A stretch of 64,000 nucleotides of DNA from Fretibacter rubidus (lineage in GTDB: Bacteria; Pseudomonadota; Alphaproteobacteria; Caulobacterales; Maricaulaceae): positions 682,001-746,000 of the forward strand of contig NZ_CP163423.1 of the NCBI RefSeq assembly GCF_041429785.1, given 5' to 3'. Positions 34,083 to 42,710 of this stretch are shown here, piece after piece. Under the pieces are notes generated by a model. The model was given only the letters and a program-made list of their open reading frames with translations. It made no database searches and was not told the origin of the DNA. The stretch's first letter is position 1; the number at the start of each line of letters is the position of its first letter. The position numbers and the translations under genes were made by a program.

Positions 34083-35504
34083 ATGGATAAGACAATGAAA
34101 TTTATCACAAAAGCAACAGCCGCCGTCATCGGTTCCGCTGTTCTTCTTTCTGCCGTTCCGGCAACTGCGCAGATTACATCTGTTAGTGACCTGCTGAACA
34201 AGGTTCGCCAAGACGCTGCCAAAACAGACGCTGAAAACCGCGCACGCGAACAAAAATTCCGCGAACGTAAAAACGAGCAGTCTGCTCTTTTGTCGTCGGC
34301 ACGTGGAGAGCTTGCCGCGCTAGAACGTAAAGCTAATCAAGTGCAATCAAAATTTGATGGCAACCAGGGCCGCATCAGCGCGCTTGAGAGCGAGCTTAAG
34401 GCGGCTCAGGGTGATTTTGGTGAAGTGTTTGGTTTGGCGCGCGCCAAGGCTGGCGAATTCAAAGCCATTCTCGATAGCTCACTGATCACGTCGCAATACC
34501 CAACACGTACCGAAGTTTTGGGTCGTGTTGCCGAGTTAAAAGCGCTTCCGAGCACGGAAGAGCTGAACGCGATTTGGCAGTCAATGCTCGAAGAGGTGAA
34601 GGCTCAGCGCCAAGTCACCTCTTATGACGCTGCTGTTGCTAATGTTAACGACGGCGCGCCGCAACGCGTGACACGGGTTGGCCCATTTGCTGTCTTTACA
34701 GCCGATAATGCTAACTTCCTTGATTATAAAGCGCCAAGCGGCGGTGACGAGACAAGCATATTGCTAGCTAAGTTGCCAAAGCAACCTGGCGGCGAAGTCG
34801 CGGATGCAGCGAAAGCTGTGACAAACGCGTCTGCTGGTAATGTTGTTTATGCTCCGGTTGATCCAACACGCGGTGGGTTGCTGAAATCATTTGAGCGCGT
34901 CCCGACAATGGAAGAGCGCGTCGGTAACCCGTTCAAATTTAACGGCGGTTACGGCGGCACCATTGGTGTTATCATCTGGTGGCTCCTCATCATCGGTGTT
35001 GTGTTCGGTATCTTTAATATCGTCCGCCTCATCTTAACGTCTGTTGGTGTTAATGGTCAGAAGCGTAAAGCGCAGTCATCCAAATCTAACCCGCTGGGTC
35101 GTGTTATGATGGCATATGAAGAAAGCGCGAATAAAGACGGCGACACAGTTGAGCTTAAGCTTGACGAAGCTATCTTGCGCGAAAGCCCGAAGCTAGAACT
35201 TGGCTTGAACTTCTTGAAACTGGCCGCTGGTATTGCCCCTCTCTTGGGTCTGCTTGGTACGGTTACAGGTATGATTAAGACTTTCCAAGCCATGATGATC
35301 TACGGAACAGGTGATCCACAGCTTATGGCGGGTGGTATTTCCGAAGCCCTTGTGACCACAATGATGGGTCTGATTGCCGCTATTCCTCTGCTTATCCTCC
35401 ACAGCTTCTGTGCCTCTTTGGCTCGTGGCGTGCAGAATACGCTGGAAGAGCAATCCGCCGGTATCGTGGCACGCCACGTCGAGAGCCGCGCAGGTAGCCT
35501 CTAG
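34083..35504 (+). CDS. Long ExbB/TolQ-family protein (TtpC-like)
   Basis: Proton-channel component of 473 residues for a TonB system. A signal peptide (1-29) exports a periplasmic N-terminal part with a coiled coil (about 40-110). The first membrane segment of the channel is near 295-320 (GVIIWWLLIIGVVFGIFNIV), and the MotA/TolQ/ExbB domain follows, with LKLAAGIAPLLGLLGTVTGM and two more segments. The large periplasmic extension defines the TtpC subfamily, which in Vibrio acts with TonB2 and DUF3450. It starts 16 bases after the DUF3450 gene. Confidence 0.92.
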   Translation: MDKTMKFITKATAAVIGSAVLLSAVPATAQITSVSDLLNKVRQDAAKTDAENRAREQKFRERKNEQSALLSSARGELAALERKANQVQSKFDGNQGRISALESELKAAQGDFGEVFGLARAKAGEFKAILDSSLITSQYPTRTEVLGRVAELKALPSTEELNAIWQSMLEEVKAQRQVTSYDAAVANVNDGAPQRVTRVGPFAVFTADNANFLDYKAPSGGDETSILLAKLPKQPGGEVADAAKAVTNASAGNVVYAPVDPTRGGLLKSFERVPTMEERVGNPFKFNGGYGGTIGVIIWWLLIIGVVFGIFNIVRLILTSVGVNGQKRKAQSSKSNPLGRVMMAYEESANKDGDTVELKLDEAILRESPKLELGLNFLKLAAGIAPLLGLLGTVTGMIKTFQAMMIYGTGDPQLMAGGISEALVTTMMGLIAAIPLLILHSFCASLARGVQNTLEEQSAGIVARHVESRAGSL

Positions 35505-35511
35505 GACTACG

Positions 35512-35571
35512 GGGTTCATGCCCAACGCGTGAACCCTCCTTAAATTTGCGTGTCAGGGGTTTTCTCCTGAC
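35512..35571 (+). other. Two stem-loops between the ExbB genes
   Basis: GGGTTCA/TGAACCC (35512-35536) and GTCAGG/CCTGAC (35552-35571) lie in the 196-base gap after the long ExbB gene. The second is followed by GGCAATC, not a T-run. A further TCAACAA/TTGTTGA pair and a GCGACGTCGC palindrome follow them. No gene was seen in the gap. Confidence 0.6.
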
Positions 35572-35700
35572 GGCAATCGTCAACAACTGGCCTTGTATTA
35601 CGGTCTATTGTTGAATGATTAGCGCGACGTCGCTGACATCCCGCGCACCCTAAGCATCGCCTAATGCATTTCTAGGCTTAATGTGTTTCTGGAGAGACAG

Positions 35701-36231
35701 ATGGAATATCTAAACCCGATTAATGCCTATAATGGTCTGCAAACGCTTTTGCAGCAGGGCGGTAACGTGCTCTACTTTATCATGCTGCTCGCATTCTTTA
35801 TGTTCTCGTTCATCATGGAGCGCTTGGCCTATTACTTCACAGCTCACGGCGGTGTTATTAAACGCCTGAAAGCCGAGTGGGACGGCCGCACAGATACGAA
35901 AAGCTGGCGCGCTATGGCTATTCGCGACGAATTGATTTCGCAGGTTAAGGCGAAAACAACAACGAACGTATCTATGATTAAAACTTTGGTGGCGATTGCG
36001 CCGCTCTTGGGTCTATTGGGGACTGTGACAGGCATGATTAGCGTGTTTGACGTCATGGCCTTGTCTGGCTCATCCAACGCACGTTTGATGGCGGAAGGTG
36101 TCTTTAAGGCGACCATTCCGACGATGTCAGGCATGATGGTTGCCTTGGCGGGGTTATTCCTGTCCAATTTCATTGAGCGTAAGGCCATTCGCGAGACGCA
36201 GCGTTTTGCCGATAGTCTTGAAGTCGAATAA
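35701..36231 (+). CDS. exbB: ExbB, short form
   Basis: Proton-channel protein of 176 residues. Three membrane segments are visible (about 24-44, 100-125 and 140-160). VAIAPLLGLLGTVTGMISVF is the MotA/TolQ/ExbB signature. It pairs with ExbD to energise TonB. An in-frame start 18 bases earlier is possible, but ATG 35701 has GGAGAGA at good distance. A 196-base gap with stem-loops separates it from the long ExbB. Confidence 0.93.
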   Translation: MEYLNPINAYNGLQTLLQQGGNVLYFIMLLAFFMFSFIMERLAYYFTAHGGVIKRLKAEWDGRTDTKSWRAMAIRDELISQVKAKTTTNVSMIKTLVAIAPLLGLLGTVTGMISVFDVMALSGSSNARLMAEGVFKATIPTMSGMMVALAGLFLSNFIERKAIRETQRFADSLEVE

Positions 36232-36269
36232 AGAATTATATTTAGCCCTAATTAGAGGGAGGAAAAAAC

Positions 36270-36686
36270 ATGAGAAGACGCCGTAACAAAGGCCAAGGTG
36301 ATGAAGCCGCCGTTGATATGACACCGATGCTCGACATCGTGTTTATCATGTTGATCTTCTTTATCGTGACAGCCAACTTTTTGGACGAACGCGGGGTTGA
36401 TTTGACCCAGCCGCCGCCGCCGCCGGATACAGATATTCCGCTTGAGCCTAAGCCTGCGATTACTGTCTATGTGGATCAGCAAAATACATGTTCCGTGGAC
36501 GGTGGCCAAACCGAATGTGACCGCGTGTCATTGGCGGTAGAACGTTTGCTTGCTGATAAGCCAGGCGCGAGTGTTATCCTACGGGTTAACGAATTTGCCC
36601 GTCACGGTGTTCTTGTGATGCTTAAGGATGAGTTTGACGGCCGCGGACTAGGGTCCAAAATCGAGATTGTCAAAAACGCATCTTAA
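36270..36686 (+). CDS. exbD: ExbD-family protein 1
   Basis: Biopolymer transport protein of 138 residues. An N-terminal membrane segment (MLDIVFIMLIFFIVTANF) has the proton-relay aspartate at D22. The periplasmic domain follows and has a proline run and a Cys pair (TCSVDGGQTECD). GGGAGG lies upstream. It differs from the ExbD downstream in this loop, so the two are probably not interchangeable. Confidence 0.93.
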   Translation: MRRRRNKGQGDEAAVDMTPMLDIVFIMLIFFIVTANFLDERGVDLTQPPPPPDTDIPLEPKPAITVYVDQQNTCSVDGGQTECDRVSLAVERLLADKPGASVILRVNEFARHGVLVMLKDEFDGRGLGSKIEIVKNAS

Positions 36687-36762
36687 TAGGGCCTAACGAG
36701 GCATTCAAACTGATGTGTGTTTGGAATTTGATAAATGAATAAAAGTGTGATAAGGTAACATC

Positions 36763-37158
36763 ATGGCAAGACGTAGTCGGACTTCGGTTCAAGAAGAAGA
36801 TACAGAACTTAATATGACGCCCATGTTGGACGTCGTCTTTATCTTATTGATTTTCTTCATCGTGACATCTGTATTTGTAAAAACACCTGGCATTGATCCG
36901 TTCAAGCCTGAAGCCAACACGGCCCAAGATTGGGACCCAGGTATTCTGATGGCGGTGAACGCAGAAAATGAAGTATGGATTGATAAACGTCCTTACGCTC
37001 TGGACGAAGTTCGTCCCATCATTACGGCAATGCGCGACGAAAACCCAAAGGCGCAAGCCATTATCATTGGCGACAAAGACGCTGATGTTGGAACAGTCAT
37101 GACCTTGCAGGAAATGATGCAAGACATGAATATTGTGACGCGCGTCTCTACTAAATAG
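36763..37158 (+). CDS. exbD: ExbD-family protein 2
   Basis: Second ExbD of 131 residues. The same membrane segment with aspartate (D23, in MLDVVFILLIFFIVTSVF) is followed by an acidic periplasmic domain without the cysteines of ExbD1. ExbD works as a dimer inside the ExbB pentamer, so two ExbDs may form a heterodimer here. A weak AAGGTAAC stands before the start. Confidence 0.92.
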   Translation: MARRSRTSVQEEDTELNMTPMLDVVFILLIFFIVTSVFVKTPGIDPFKPEANTAQDWDPGILMAVNAENEVWIDKRPYALDEVRPIITAMRDENPKAQAIIIGDKDADVGTVMTLQEMMQDMNIVTRVSTK

Positions 37159-37162
37159 AGCT

Positions 37163-37190
37163 GTCGTCATACGACCTATATGGTTAGGTC
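37163..37190 (+). other. Two overlapping, mutually exclusive stems before tonB
   Basis: GTCGT-CAT-ACGAC (37163-37175) and GACCTA-TATGGT-TAGGTC (37173-37190) share GAC, so only one can form at a time. The second ends 11 bases before the ribosome site of tonB (GAAAGG). A small switch is conceivable. Confidence 0.4.
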
Positions 37191-37211
37191 AAAGATTGAA
37201 AGGAAACGCAC

Positions 37212-37841
37212 ATGGGCATGATTTTTCGTTGGATCGGCGGTATGGTTATCGCTGCATTTTTGACATTCGCACTATTTGTTGCGATGAAAATCCTCATCTC
37301 TGGTGACTTTAAACCTCAGGAGAAATCGGGCGAGCTTAGTTTTGAGATTAATCCGACTGTGGAAGATATCAAAGTCGTGAAGCGGACCACGAAAATTGAC
37401 AAAGTCAAAAAAGTTATCACGCCACCGCCACCGCCACAAATTGAGCGCCAGCAAGCGTCTCAACCCAATGTCGCGATTGCGTCGCTTGAAGGCGCTATTC
37501 CAGAGTTTGAACCACCAAAGATTGACCGTCAAAACTTTAAAATTCAGGTCTCTGACCGCGATGCTCAGCCACTCGTGCGGATTCCGCCTATCATGCCGCC
37601 CCGTGCGGAAAAGTCGGGTCATTGCAAAGTGCGCTTTGACGTGAGCCCAGAGGGACAGCCCTTCAATGTCCAAGCGACATATTGCACACAAAGCTTGTTT
37701 GAACGCGCGTCCACGAAATCTGTGCAGAAGTGGAAGTACAATCCAAAAATCGTTGATGGTCGGGGCGTGGCACGTACTGGCGTGGAAAGCAAAATTAGCT
37801 TCCGCTTGACTGACGAACGCGGGAAAATCATTCCCGAATAA
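37212..37841 (+). CDS. tonB: TonB energy transducer 1
   Basis: Protein of 209 residues. An N-terminal membrane anchor (8-29) and a short proline linker (PPPPP at 71-75) lead to a C-terminal TonB domain, with FDVSPEGQPFNV and SVQKWKYNPK. Cys138 and Cys158 could be disulfide-linked. It transmits the proton-motive force from the ExbB/ExbD units to outer-membrane receptors. The domain pairs closely with the second TonB at 39965, with the same ending SKISF...IIPE. Confidence 0.92.
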   Translation: MGMIFRWIGGMVIAAFLTFALFVAMKILISGDFKPQEKSGELSFEINPTVEDIKVVKRTTKIDKVKKVITPPPPPQIERQQASQPNVAIASLEGAIPEFEPPKIDRQNFKIQVSDRDAQPLVRIPPIMPPRAEKSGHCKVRFDVSPEGQPFNVQATYCTQSLFERASTKSVQKWKYNPKIVDGRGVARTGVESKISFRLTDERGKIIPE

Positions 37842-37852
37842 AGACTAAGAGC

Positions 37853-37903
37853 TCCGCGAAAATGTCGCGGATATCTCGCCTTTATCCCGCCTGAATGCGC
37901 GGG
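37853..37903 (+). other. Two stem-loops after tonB
   Basis: TCCGCGA-AAATG-TCGCGGA (37853-37871) and CCCGC/GCGGG (37886-37903) follow tonB directly. Neither has a T-run. They might limit read-through or protect the message end. Confidence 0.6.
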
Positions 37904-38022
37904 TAAGGGTATACGCAAAGGGCAATCAGCTTCCCGTTTGGATTTTGAAGGTACTTTCGTAGATACAAGACGCGTTCAGTGGATGGGCGCAAATTGTATC
38001 AAACAGGGGACAGACGGTATCG

Positions 38023-38039
38023 ATGGTCATTATGACCAT
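38023..38039. promoter_or_regulatory. 17-bp perfect palindrome before the TPR gene
   Basis: ATGGTCATTATGACCAT is symmetrical around its central base and lies 26 bases before the TPR gene start. Such size and symmetry fit an operator or a short mRNA hairpin. No factor can be named. Confidence 0.45.
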
Positions 38040-38065
38040 GACGCCATTGATTAAAGGATGTCATA

Positions 38066-39577
38066 ATGACGTTAGCACATAAAACAGTATCAACTTTGAA
38101 AAGCGCCCTGCTAGGCACAGCCCTTGTGCTGGGCACAGCGGCCACAGTGAGTGTGATGACAGCTGCACCGGCCATGGCGCAAGACCCCGCTGCCGAAGGT
38201 CGCCAATTTGGTGCCAAGGCGGGTGAATTGGTGAATACCGCGAATGAGCTGCTACGTGAAAACCAAGCCGCGGCCGCGATCTCGTCTCTTAACCAAGCGC
38301 TCGCTATCCCTGATATTAATTCATATGAGCGCTCAATCATCAATCAGATGCTAGGCGCATCGTATTACGAGCAGAACCAATATTCCGAGGCTATTCGTTA
38401 TTTCGAAGCCGCTATTTCCGCTGGCGGCTTATTACCGAATGAATTGTCCGCTCTTCGTGTGAACATCGCGCAGCTGTTAATTGCCAATGGTTCTTATGCC
38501 CAAGGCGCGCAAATGCTCGAGAATTACATAAACCGTGGTGGTGAAGTGAAGCCTGCCTATGTCGAAATGTTGACGCAGGCTTGGGTGCAATCTGATAATT
38601 ACTCTAAGGCGCTTCCATGGGCTGAACGTTGGTTCAATAGTGCTAGCCCGAAAGAGCGTAAGCATTTTGATTTGCTGAACTTCCTGTATAACAATCTGCG
38701 CATGCCAGGTAAGCAGGCTGATATCGTTCGCCAGATGATTAACCGCTGGCCTGAAGATAAGACACTTTGGGATGCATGGGCCTCTATGCTCGCTAATGGT
38801 GGCCGTGAACAAGAAGCGTTTGAAGTCTCGAAAATGCTCTATCTTGGTGGCGCTCTTAATACTGAGGCCGATTTAATGAAGGTTGTGCAATATTACAGCT
38901 TTTACGACATGCCTTTCCAAGCCGCTCAAATTTTGGAGCGCGAGCTAAACTCTGGCAAGATTAGCCAAAGTCCAGAAAAATTGGTGCAGTTATCTGACCT
39001 TTATCGCCAAGCCCGCGAATATAAAAAGGCGATCCCAATTTTGGAGCGTGCTGCGTCACAATCTGGCCAAGCCAAGCTTTACGCTGATTTAGGCGAAGCA
39101 CTTTATAATGAAGGCGATTGTACCAAAGCGGAAGATGCCTTTAACAACGCAATTTCTCGCGGTTATGATGCTGGTAAATCCTACATGTTGATTGGTACGT
39201 GCCGTTACGAGAATGCGCAAAAATTGGACCGTGCCGTGTGTAAGGGGACAACGAAAGCGCAACGTCAAGGGTCAGAGAAAAACAAGCGCCGTGAAGCCGC
39301 AATCGAGGCTTTTGACCGTGTCCCGGCGTCCTCCCGCGAAGGGTCAAATGCGAAAAAATGGATTTCGTTTATCCGCGCCGAAGCAGAAGCTGTGGAACGT
39401 CGTTGTGAATTTGAAGCCAGCGTCGAGCAGGAGCTTTGCTACGTGAAAATCAAGCAAGCCTATGATGCTCAAATTTTCACTGGAACCTTTGATCTCGATG
39501 ACGAAGCTTGCGAACGGTTCATTGAAAAATATGATAGCATTTACCGCGTGAAAGTCGCGGACAGTTCAGAAAACTAG
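38066..39577 (+). CDS. Exported TPR protein of the TonB locus
   Basis: Protein of 503 residues with a long signal peptide ending near residue 37 (AMA-Q). Tetratricopeptide repeats fill most of it, seen in the repeated pattern LGASYYEQNQYSEAIRYFEAA, LIANGSYAQGAQMLENYI and LYRQAREYKKAIPILERA. The last 90 residues have several Cys and a charged stretch. A TPR gene at this position is common in TonB2-type loci and may help the periplasmic assembly. The 5' region has a perfect palindrome. A terminator follows. Confidence 0.87.
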   Translation: MTLAHKTVSTLKSALLGTALVLGTAATVSVMTAAPAMAQDPAAEGRQFGAKAGELVNTANELLRENQAAAAISSLNQALAIPDINSYERSIINQMLGASYYEQNQYSEAIRYFEAAISAGGLLPNELSALRVNIAQLLIANGSYAQGAQMLENYINRGGEVKPAYVEMLTQAWVQSDNYSKALPWAERWFNSASPKERKHFDLLNFLYNNLRMPGKQADIVRQMINRWPEDKTLWDAWASMLANGGREQEAFEVSKMLYLGGALNTEADLMKVVQYYSFYDMPFQAAQILERELNSGKISQSPEKLVQLSDLYRQAREYKKAIPILERAASQSGQAKLYADLGEALYNEGDCTKAEDAFNNAISRGYDAGKSYMLIGTCRYENAQKLDRAVCKGTTKAQRQGSEKNKRREAAIEAFDRVPASSREGSNAKKWISFIRAEAEAVERRCEFEASVEQELCYVKIKQAYDAQIFTGTFDLDDEACERFIEKYDSIYRVKVADSSEN

Positions 39578-39602
39578 TTTTCTCCAGATTGAAACATTAA
39601 GA

Positions 39603-39624
39603 CCCGCCTCGGCGGGTTTTTTTT
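39603..39624 (+). terminator. Rho-independent terminator of the TonB operon
   Basis: CCCGCC-TC-GGCGGG followed by eight T. It ends the operon after the TPR gene. Confidence 0.92.
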
Positions 39625-39964
39625 ATGGACGAAAAGCTAATTATCATTTGACTTTGGCAATACGCCGCGCCGCCATATCGGCAAGAACATAGGCGGGATC
39701 CATGTGATTTATGCTGTAGATTGCCGCGCATATTATGGGACCTTATGCCGCTCTTTTAGTCTGGACGTAGCTGCTCTGTTGTGATGCCAAATACGAAAAT
39801 AGGTGAGCACAAAAAAGTCTCTAACGGTTTTTTTGCTTGCCTAGTTATGCAGCCTATTATTTTAACCCGAATCCCGTGGTGAAGACTGTGGAGACACGGG
39901 CGTCTTGTTTTTTGCTTATATTATGTGATAACATTACATATTATTCGCAAAGGGAGGGTAGTTT
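39625..39964. other. Gene-poor spacer between the TPR and second tonB genes
   Basis: About 340 bases without an intact gene. On the minus strand a fragment with transposase-like residues is visible at 39644-39730. Otherwise nothing is recognisable. The last 60 bases are AT-rich and end in the strong site GGGAGGG, so the promoter of the second tonB is expected here. Confidence 0.55.
39644..39730 (-). pseudogene. Possible remnant of an IS66-type transposase
   Basis: Reading the minus strand gives AAIYS, a few residues, then DPAYVLADMAARRI and a stop. This resembles the end of IS66 TnpC (AAIYSL...DPEAYLADVLARI). A stop lies just upstream of the fragment and no other part of the element was found, so it would be a very old trace. 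A chance match is possible. Confidence 0.25.
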
Positions 39965-40591
39965 ATGTTTCAATATCGATATGCAGTTGCCGGGGTTCTA
40001 GGCTTGGGTTTAACGGTTGGTTTAGGGGGACTGATGGCTGGCTTAATCAGTATAGATTTTGCCGCGCCAGAGCCCGTCGTCGCGCAAGTGTTTGATATTT
40101 ATCCAGTGGCAGATGATATTAAAATATTTAAATCTGACACCAAATTGAAACCGTTTAAACGCGTCGAAATACCGCCCGTAACGCCGCAATTAGATACGCA
40201 ATCGACCAAGAATGTGTCTGTAGAGCCTGTTAGCGTTGACCCCGTCGACTTTGACTGGACACCGCCGACCCTCGACAGGAAGCGTTATATTATTAACGCG
40301 GCGGATACTGACGAGCAACCTTTGCTCCGGCAAGCCCCTGCAATGCCAACACGTGCGAGCCGTTCGGGGCATTGCATTATGGCATTTGATGTTAATGCAG
40401 AAGGCGCGCCGTATAATATCATTGCAACCAACTGTTCAGATAACGTCTTTACTCGCGCCTCTGTAAAAGCCGTCGGCAAATGGCGTTACCGTCCAAAAGT
40501 CGTGGGTGGGCAAGCTGTGAGCCGCACGGGTATGCGCAGTAAAATCAGTTTTCAACTCACAGATGAGGCAGGGCGCATCATTCCAGAATAG
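39965..40591 (+). CDS. TonB energy transducer 2 (paralogue)
   Basis: Protein of 208 residues. A membrane anchor (8-30) is followed by a periplasmic linker without the proline run and by the same TonB domain as in the first TonB: RSGHC (Cys137), FDVNAEGAPYNI, ATNC (Cys157), AVGKWRYRPKVVGG and SKISFQLTDEAGRIIPE. The anchor sequence differs from the first, so it may work with another ExbB/ExbD pair or receptors, for example those of the phosphorus cluster next door. It is monocistronic with GGGAGGG before it. Confidence 0.88.
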   Translation: MFQYRYAVAGVLGLGLTVGLGGLMAGLISIDFAAPEPVVAQVFDIYPVADDIKIFKSDTKLKPFKRVEIPPVTPQLDTQSTKNVSVEPVSVDPVDFDWTPPTLDRKRYIINAADTDEQPLLRQAPAMPTRASRSGHCIMAFDVNAEGAPYNIIATNCSDNVFTRASVKAVGKWRYRPKVVGGQAVSRTGMRSKISFQLTDEAGRIIPE

Positions 40592-40634
40592 CGCGCCCTC
40601 CAGACGCAATTAGAGGCCTTCACTGGCGTCTGAT

Positions 40635-40667
40635 ATACGGTCCCTTAAATCCCCGAAGGGGCCGTAT
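40635..40667. terminator. Bidirectional hairpin between tonB2 and phoX
   Basis: A 12-bp stem (ATACGGTCCCTT with AAGGGGCCGTAT, one G-T pair) with a 9-base loop sits between two convergent genes. T-runs are short on either side, so it is a likely but not a classic terminator. Confidence 0.6.
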
Positions 40668-40681
40668 TAATGCGGGTCAGA

Positions 40682-42598
40682 CTAAACGCCAATGACCGCA
40701 TTATCATCTCGATAGATTACAACGACAGAAGGACGAGGTGGAAGACCAGGGTCAAAATCGGGCCAGCGCGTCAGCGGCGTTTCATAGGTTGTATCGTCAT
40801 CTTCGCCAGGGTGTTGCACGGATAAAAATAAGGCCCGCCCATCAGGCGTGAAGCGCGGCCCACAGACTTCTGCACCGATTGGGGCTCGAAAAAAGGCTCG
40901 TCCTGTTCCGCGGCCCAAGCCTTCAGTTTCTAAGGCCCATAGACCATCAACAGCCCCCGATTTTGGATTGCCGTCTGTTGCAATCCACAGGCCACCGCGC
41001 GGATCAACGGCGCAGTTATCGGGAGCAGAGAACCACCCATTTTTTGATGTCGCAGGGTTCCAAAGGGCACCAAATGCAGGGTCATTTGGATTACCACATT
41101 TGACAAGGAATTCCCATTCTGACCGCGTGGCGGCAAAGTCACCCTCTGGTTCAATAATTTCGATGATATGACCAAAGACGTTATCTGCCCTGGGGTTTGC
41201 GGCATTCACTGCGGTCCTTAGCGGCGCGTCATTGGCATCGGAGCGGTTTTTATTATTGGTCAGCATGACATAGACACGACCATTGCCAGGATGGGGTTGG
41301 ACGTCTTCGGGTCTGTCCATGGATGTTGCGCCCAAAGCATCCGCAGCGAGACGCGTTGAGATCATCACATCGGCTTGGCTATTAAATCCATTTTCAGCCG
41401 TGAGCGGGCCTTGGCCATGGGTCAGCGCGAGCCAATCAACGCCGCTCTCGTTAAAACGGGCCACGTGTAGTGTGCCGTGATCTAATAAATCGGGGTCGGG
41501 ACGGGCAGGATTATAAGGGTCGCGGCTAACAAATTTATAAAGGTAATCGCCCCGTTGATCATCGCCCATATAAACAACAACGCGTCCGTCTGGTGCCAGA
41601 ACGCTTTCAGCACCTTCATGTTTGAAGCGTCCCAGCGCTGTGCGTTTTTTAGGGGTTGAGTTAGGATCTAACGGGTCAATTTCCACGATCCAGCCAAAAC
41701 GATTTGCTTCATTGGGCGCGATGCTGACGTTAAAACGGTCATCGGCATAATGCCAATCTTGCCGCCCATCGGGCACACCCATGCGGGCATGATTATCCGC
41801 CTCAGCATGGGCTTTATCCAATTTACCACCGAAATAACCGTCAATATTTTCTTCCGCTGTTAAATATGTGCCCCAAGGCGTAATGCCGCCAGCGCAATTA
41901 CCTAGCGTGCCCAAAACGCGTCTGCCGGAGGGGTCAGCGGGTGTTTTCATCCGTGCATGACCCGCTGCTGGGCCTGAAATATTCATGGGTGTATCGCCTG
42001 TAATTCGGCGGTTTAGTGCGGAATCACGCTTTACTTGCCAGCGATTATTGACACGATTGATTTCGACAATGCTGGTGCCTTGGCTGGCGATTTCTGTTTT
42101 AATTCGGGCTTTGTCTTTCTTGATGCGTTGTGCGGCAGGGAACATGTTTCGTGTGCTGCTATATTCATGATTGACACACAGCAAGCCTCTATCGTCGGCC
42201 ATAGAAACAAAGCCAATAAAATCATTATTGTAGCCAAATTGTTGTGATTGGCTGTTACTGTTCTGGGCGAGCGGGTTAAAGTCTGGCGCGTCTTTGAAAA
42301 TTGGATCGCCCCACCGTAGCAAGACATCCGCTTTGTAACCATCTGGCACGTGATGTGTGCCGTCTGAACCACGCTCTATCTCTTTGAATGTGAATGGGGT
42401 GGACGCCGGTTTTGCCGCCGTCAACAAATGATTTGTTTTTGCGGGTGACGTGGCGCAGGCCGAACTGAGCGCAGATGCGCCAAGACCTACCAGCATCATG
42501 CGCCGCGACAGGCGGGTCTCAATTAAGTTGCCAATTGTGACAGAGCCGTCGTTTGCGCGTGGACTGGAAGGAATATCGTCTTTGTCAATTTGGGTCAT
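40682..42598 (-). CDS. phoX: PhoX-type alkaline phosphatase (DUF839)
   Basis: Calcium/iron-dependent phosphomonoesterase of 638 residues, exported folded. The twin-arginine signal is SRRMMLVGLGAS at residues 31-42, followed by a Cys (SSAC) that may be a lipidation site. The beta-propeller body carries PhoX-like motifs, VNHEYSSTRNMF, GNCAGGITPWGTYLTAEE and RPEDVQPHP. It frees phosphate from organic esters in the periplasm or outside. The start at 42598 is the first plausible one; a longer frame exists. A Pho box lies 53 bases upstream and a divergent receptor-phytase operon beyond. Confidence 0.93.
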   Translation of the reverse strand: MTQIDKDDIPSSPRANDGSVTIGNLIETRLSRRMMLVGLGASALSSACATSPAKTNHLLTAAKPASTPFTFKEIERGSDGTHHVPDGYKADVLLRWGDPIFKDAPDFNPLAQNSNSQSQQFGYNNDFIGFVSMADDRGLLCVNHEYSSTRNMFPAAQRIKKDKARIKTEIASQGTSIVEINRVNNRWQVKRDSALNRRITGDTPMNISGPAAGHARMKTPADPSGRRVLGTLGNCAGGITPWGTYLTAEENIDGYFGGKLDKAHAEADNHARMGVPDGRQDWHYADDRFNVSIAPNEANRFGWIVEIDPLDPNSTPKKRTALGRFKHEGAESVLAPDGRVVVYMGDDQRGDYLYKFVSRDPYNPARPDPDLLDHGTLHVARFNESGVDWLALTHGQGPLTAENGFNSQADVMISTRLAADALGATSMDRPEDVQPHPGNGRVYVMLTNNKNRSDANDAPLRTAVNAANPRADNVFGHIIEIIEPEGDFAATRSEWEFLVKCGNPNDPAFGALWNPATSKNGWFSAPDNCAVDPRGGLWIATDGNPKSGAVDGLWALETEGLGRGTGRAFFRAPIGAEVCGPRFTPDGRALFLSVQHPGEDDDTTYETPLTRWPDFDPGLPPRPSVVVIYRDDNAVIGV

Positions 42599-42650
42599 GA
42601 TAGCGCCTATAAACAGAGTTATATAATTAAAGTCTTTATGACTTTGTTTT

Positions 42651-42668
42651 GTGACAAGATGATGAAAT
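42651..42668 (-). promoter_or_regulatory. Pho box for phoX
   Basis: Read on the minus strand ATTTCAT-CATC-TTGTCAC has two half-sites with an 11-base period, like the PhoB consensus CTGTCAT-N4-CTGTCAY. It lies 53 bases before the phoX start. Confidence 0.6.
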
Positions 42669-42710
42669 TGCCTATCTCCCGCGTAAAAATGCTTTGTCAT
42701 TGAAACATTA

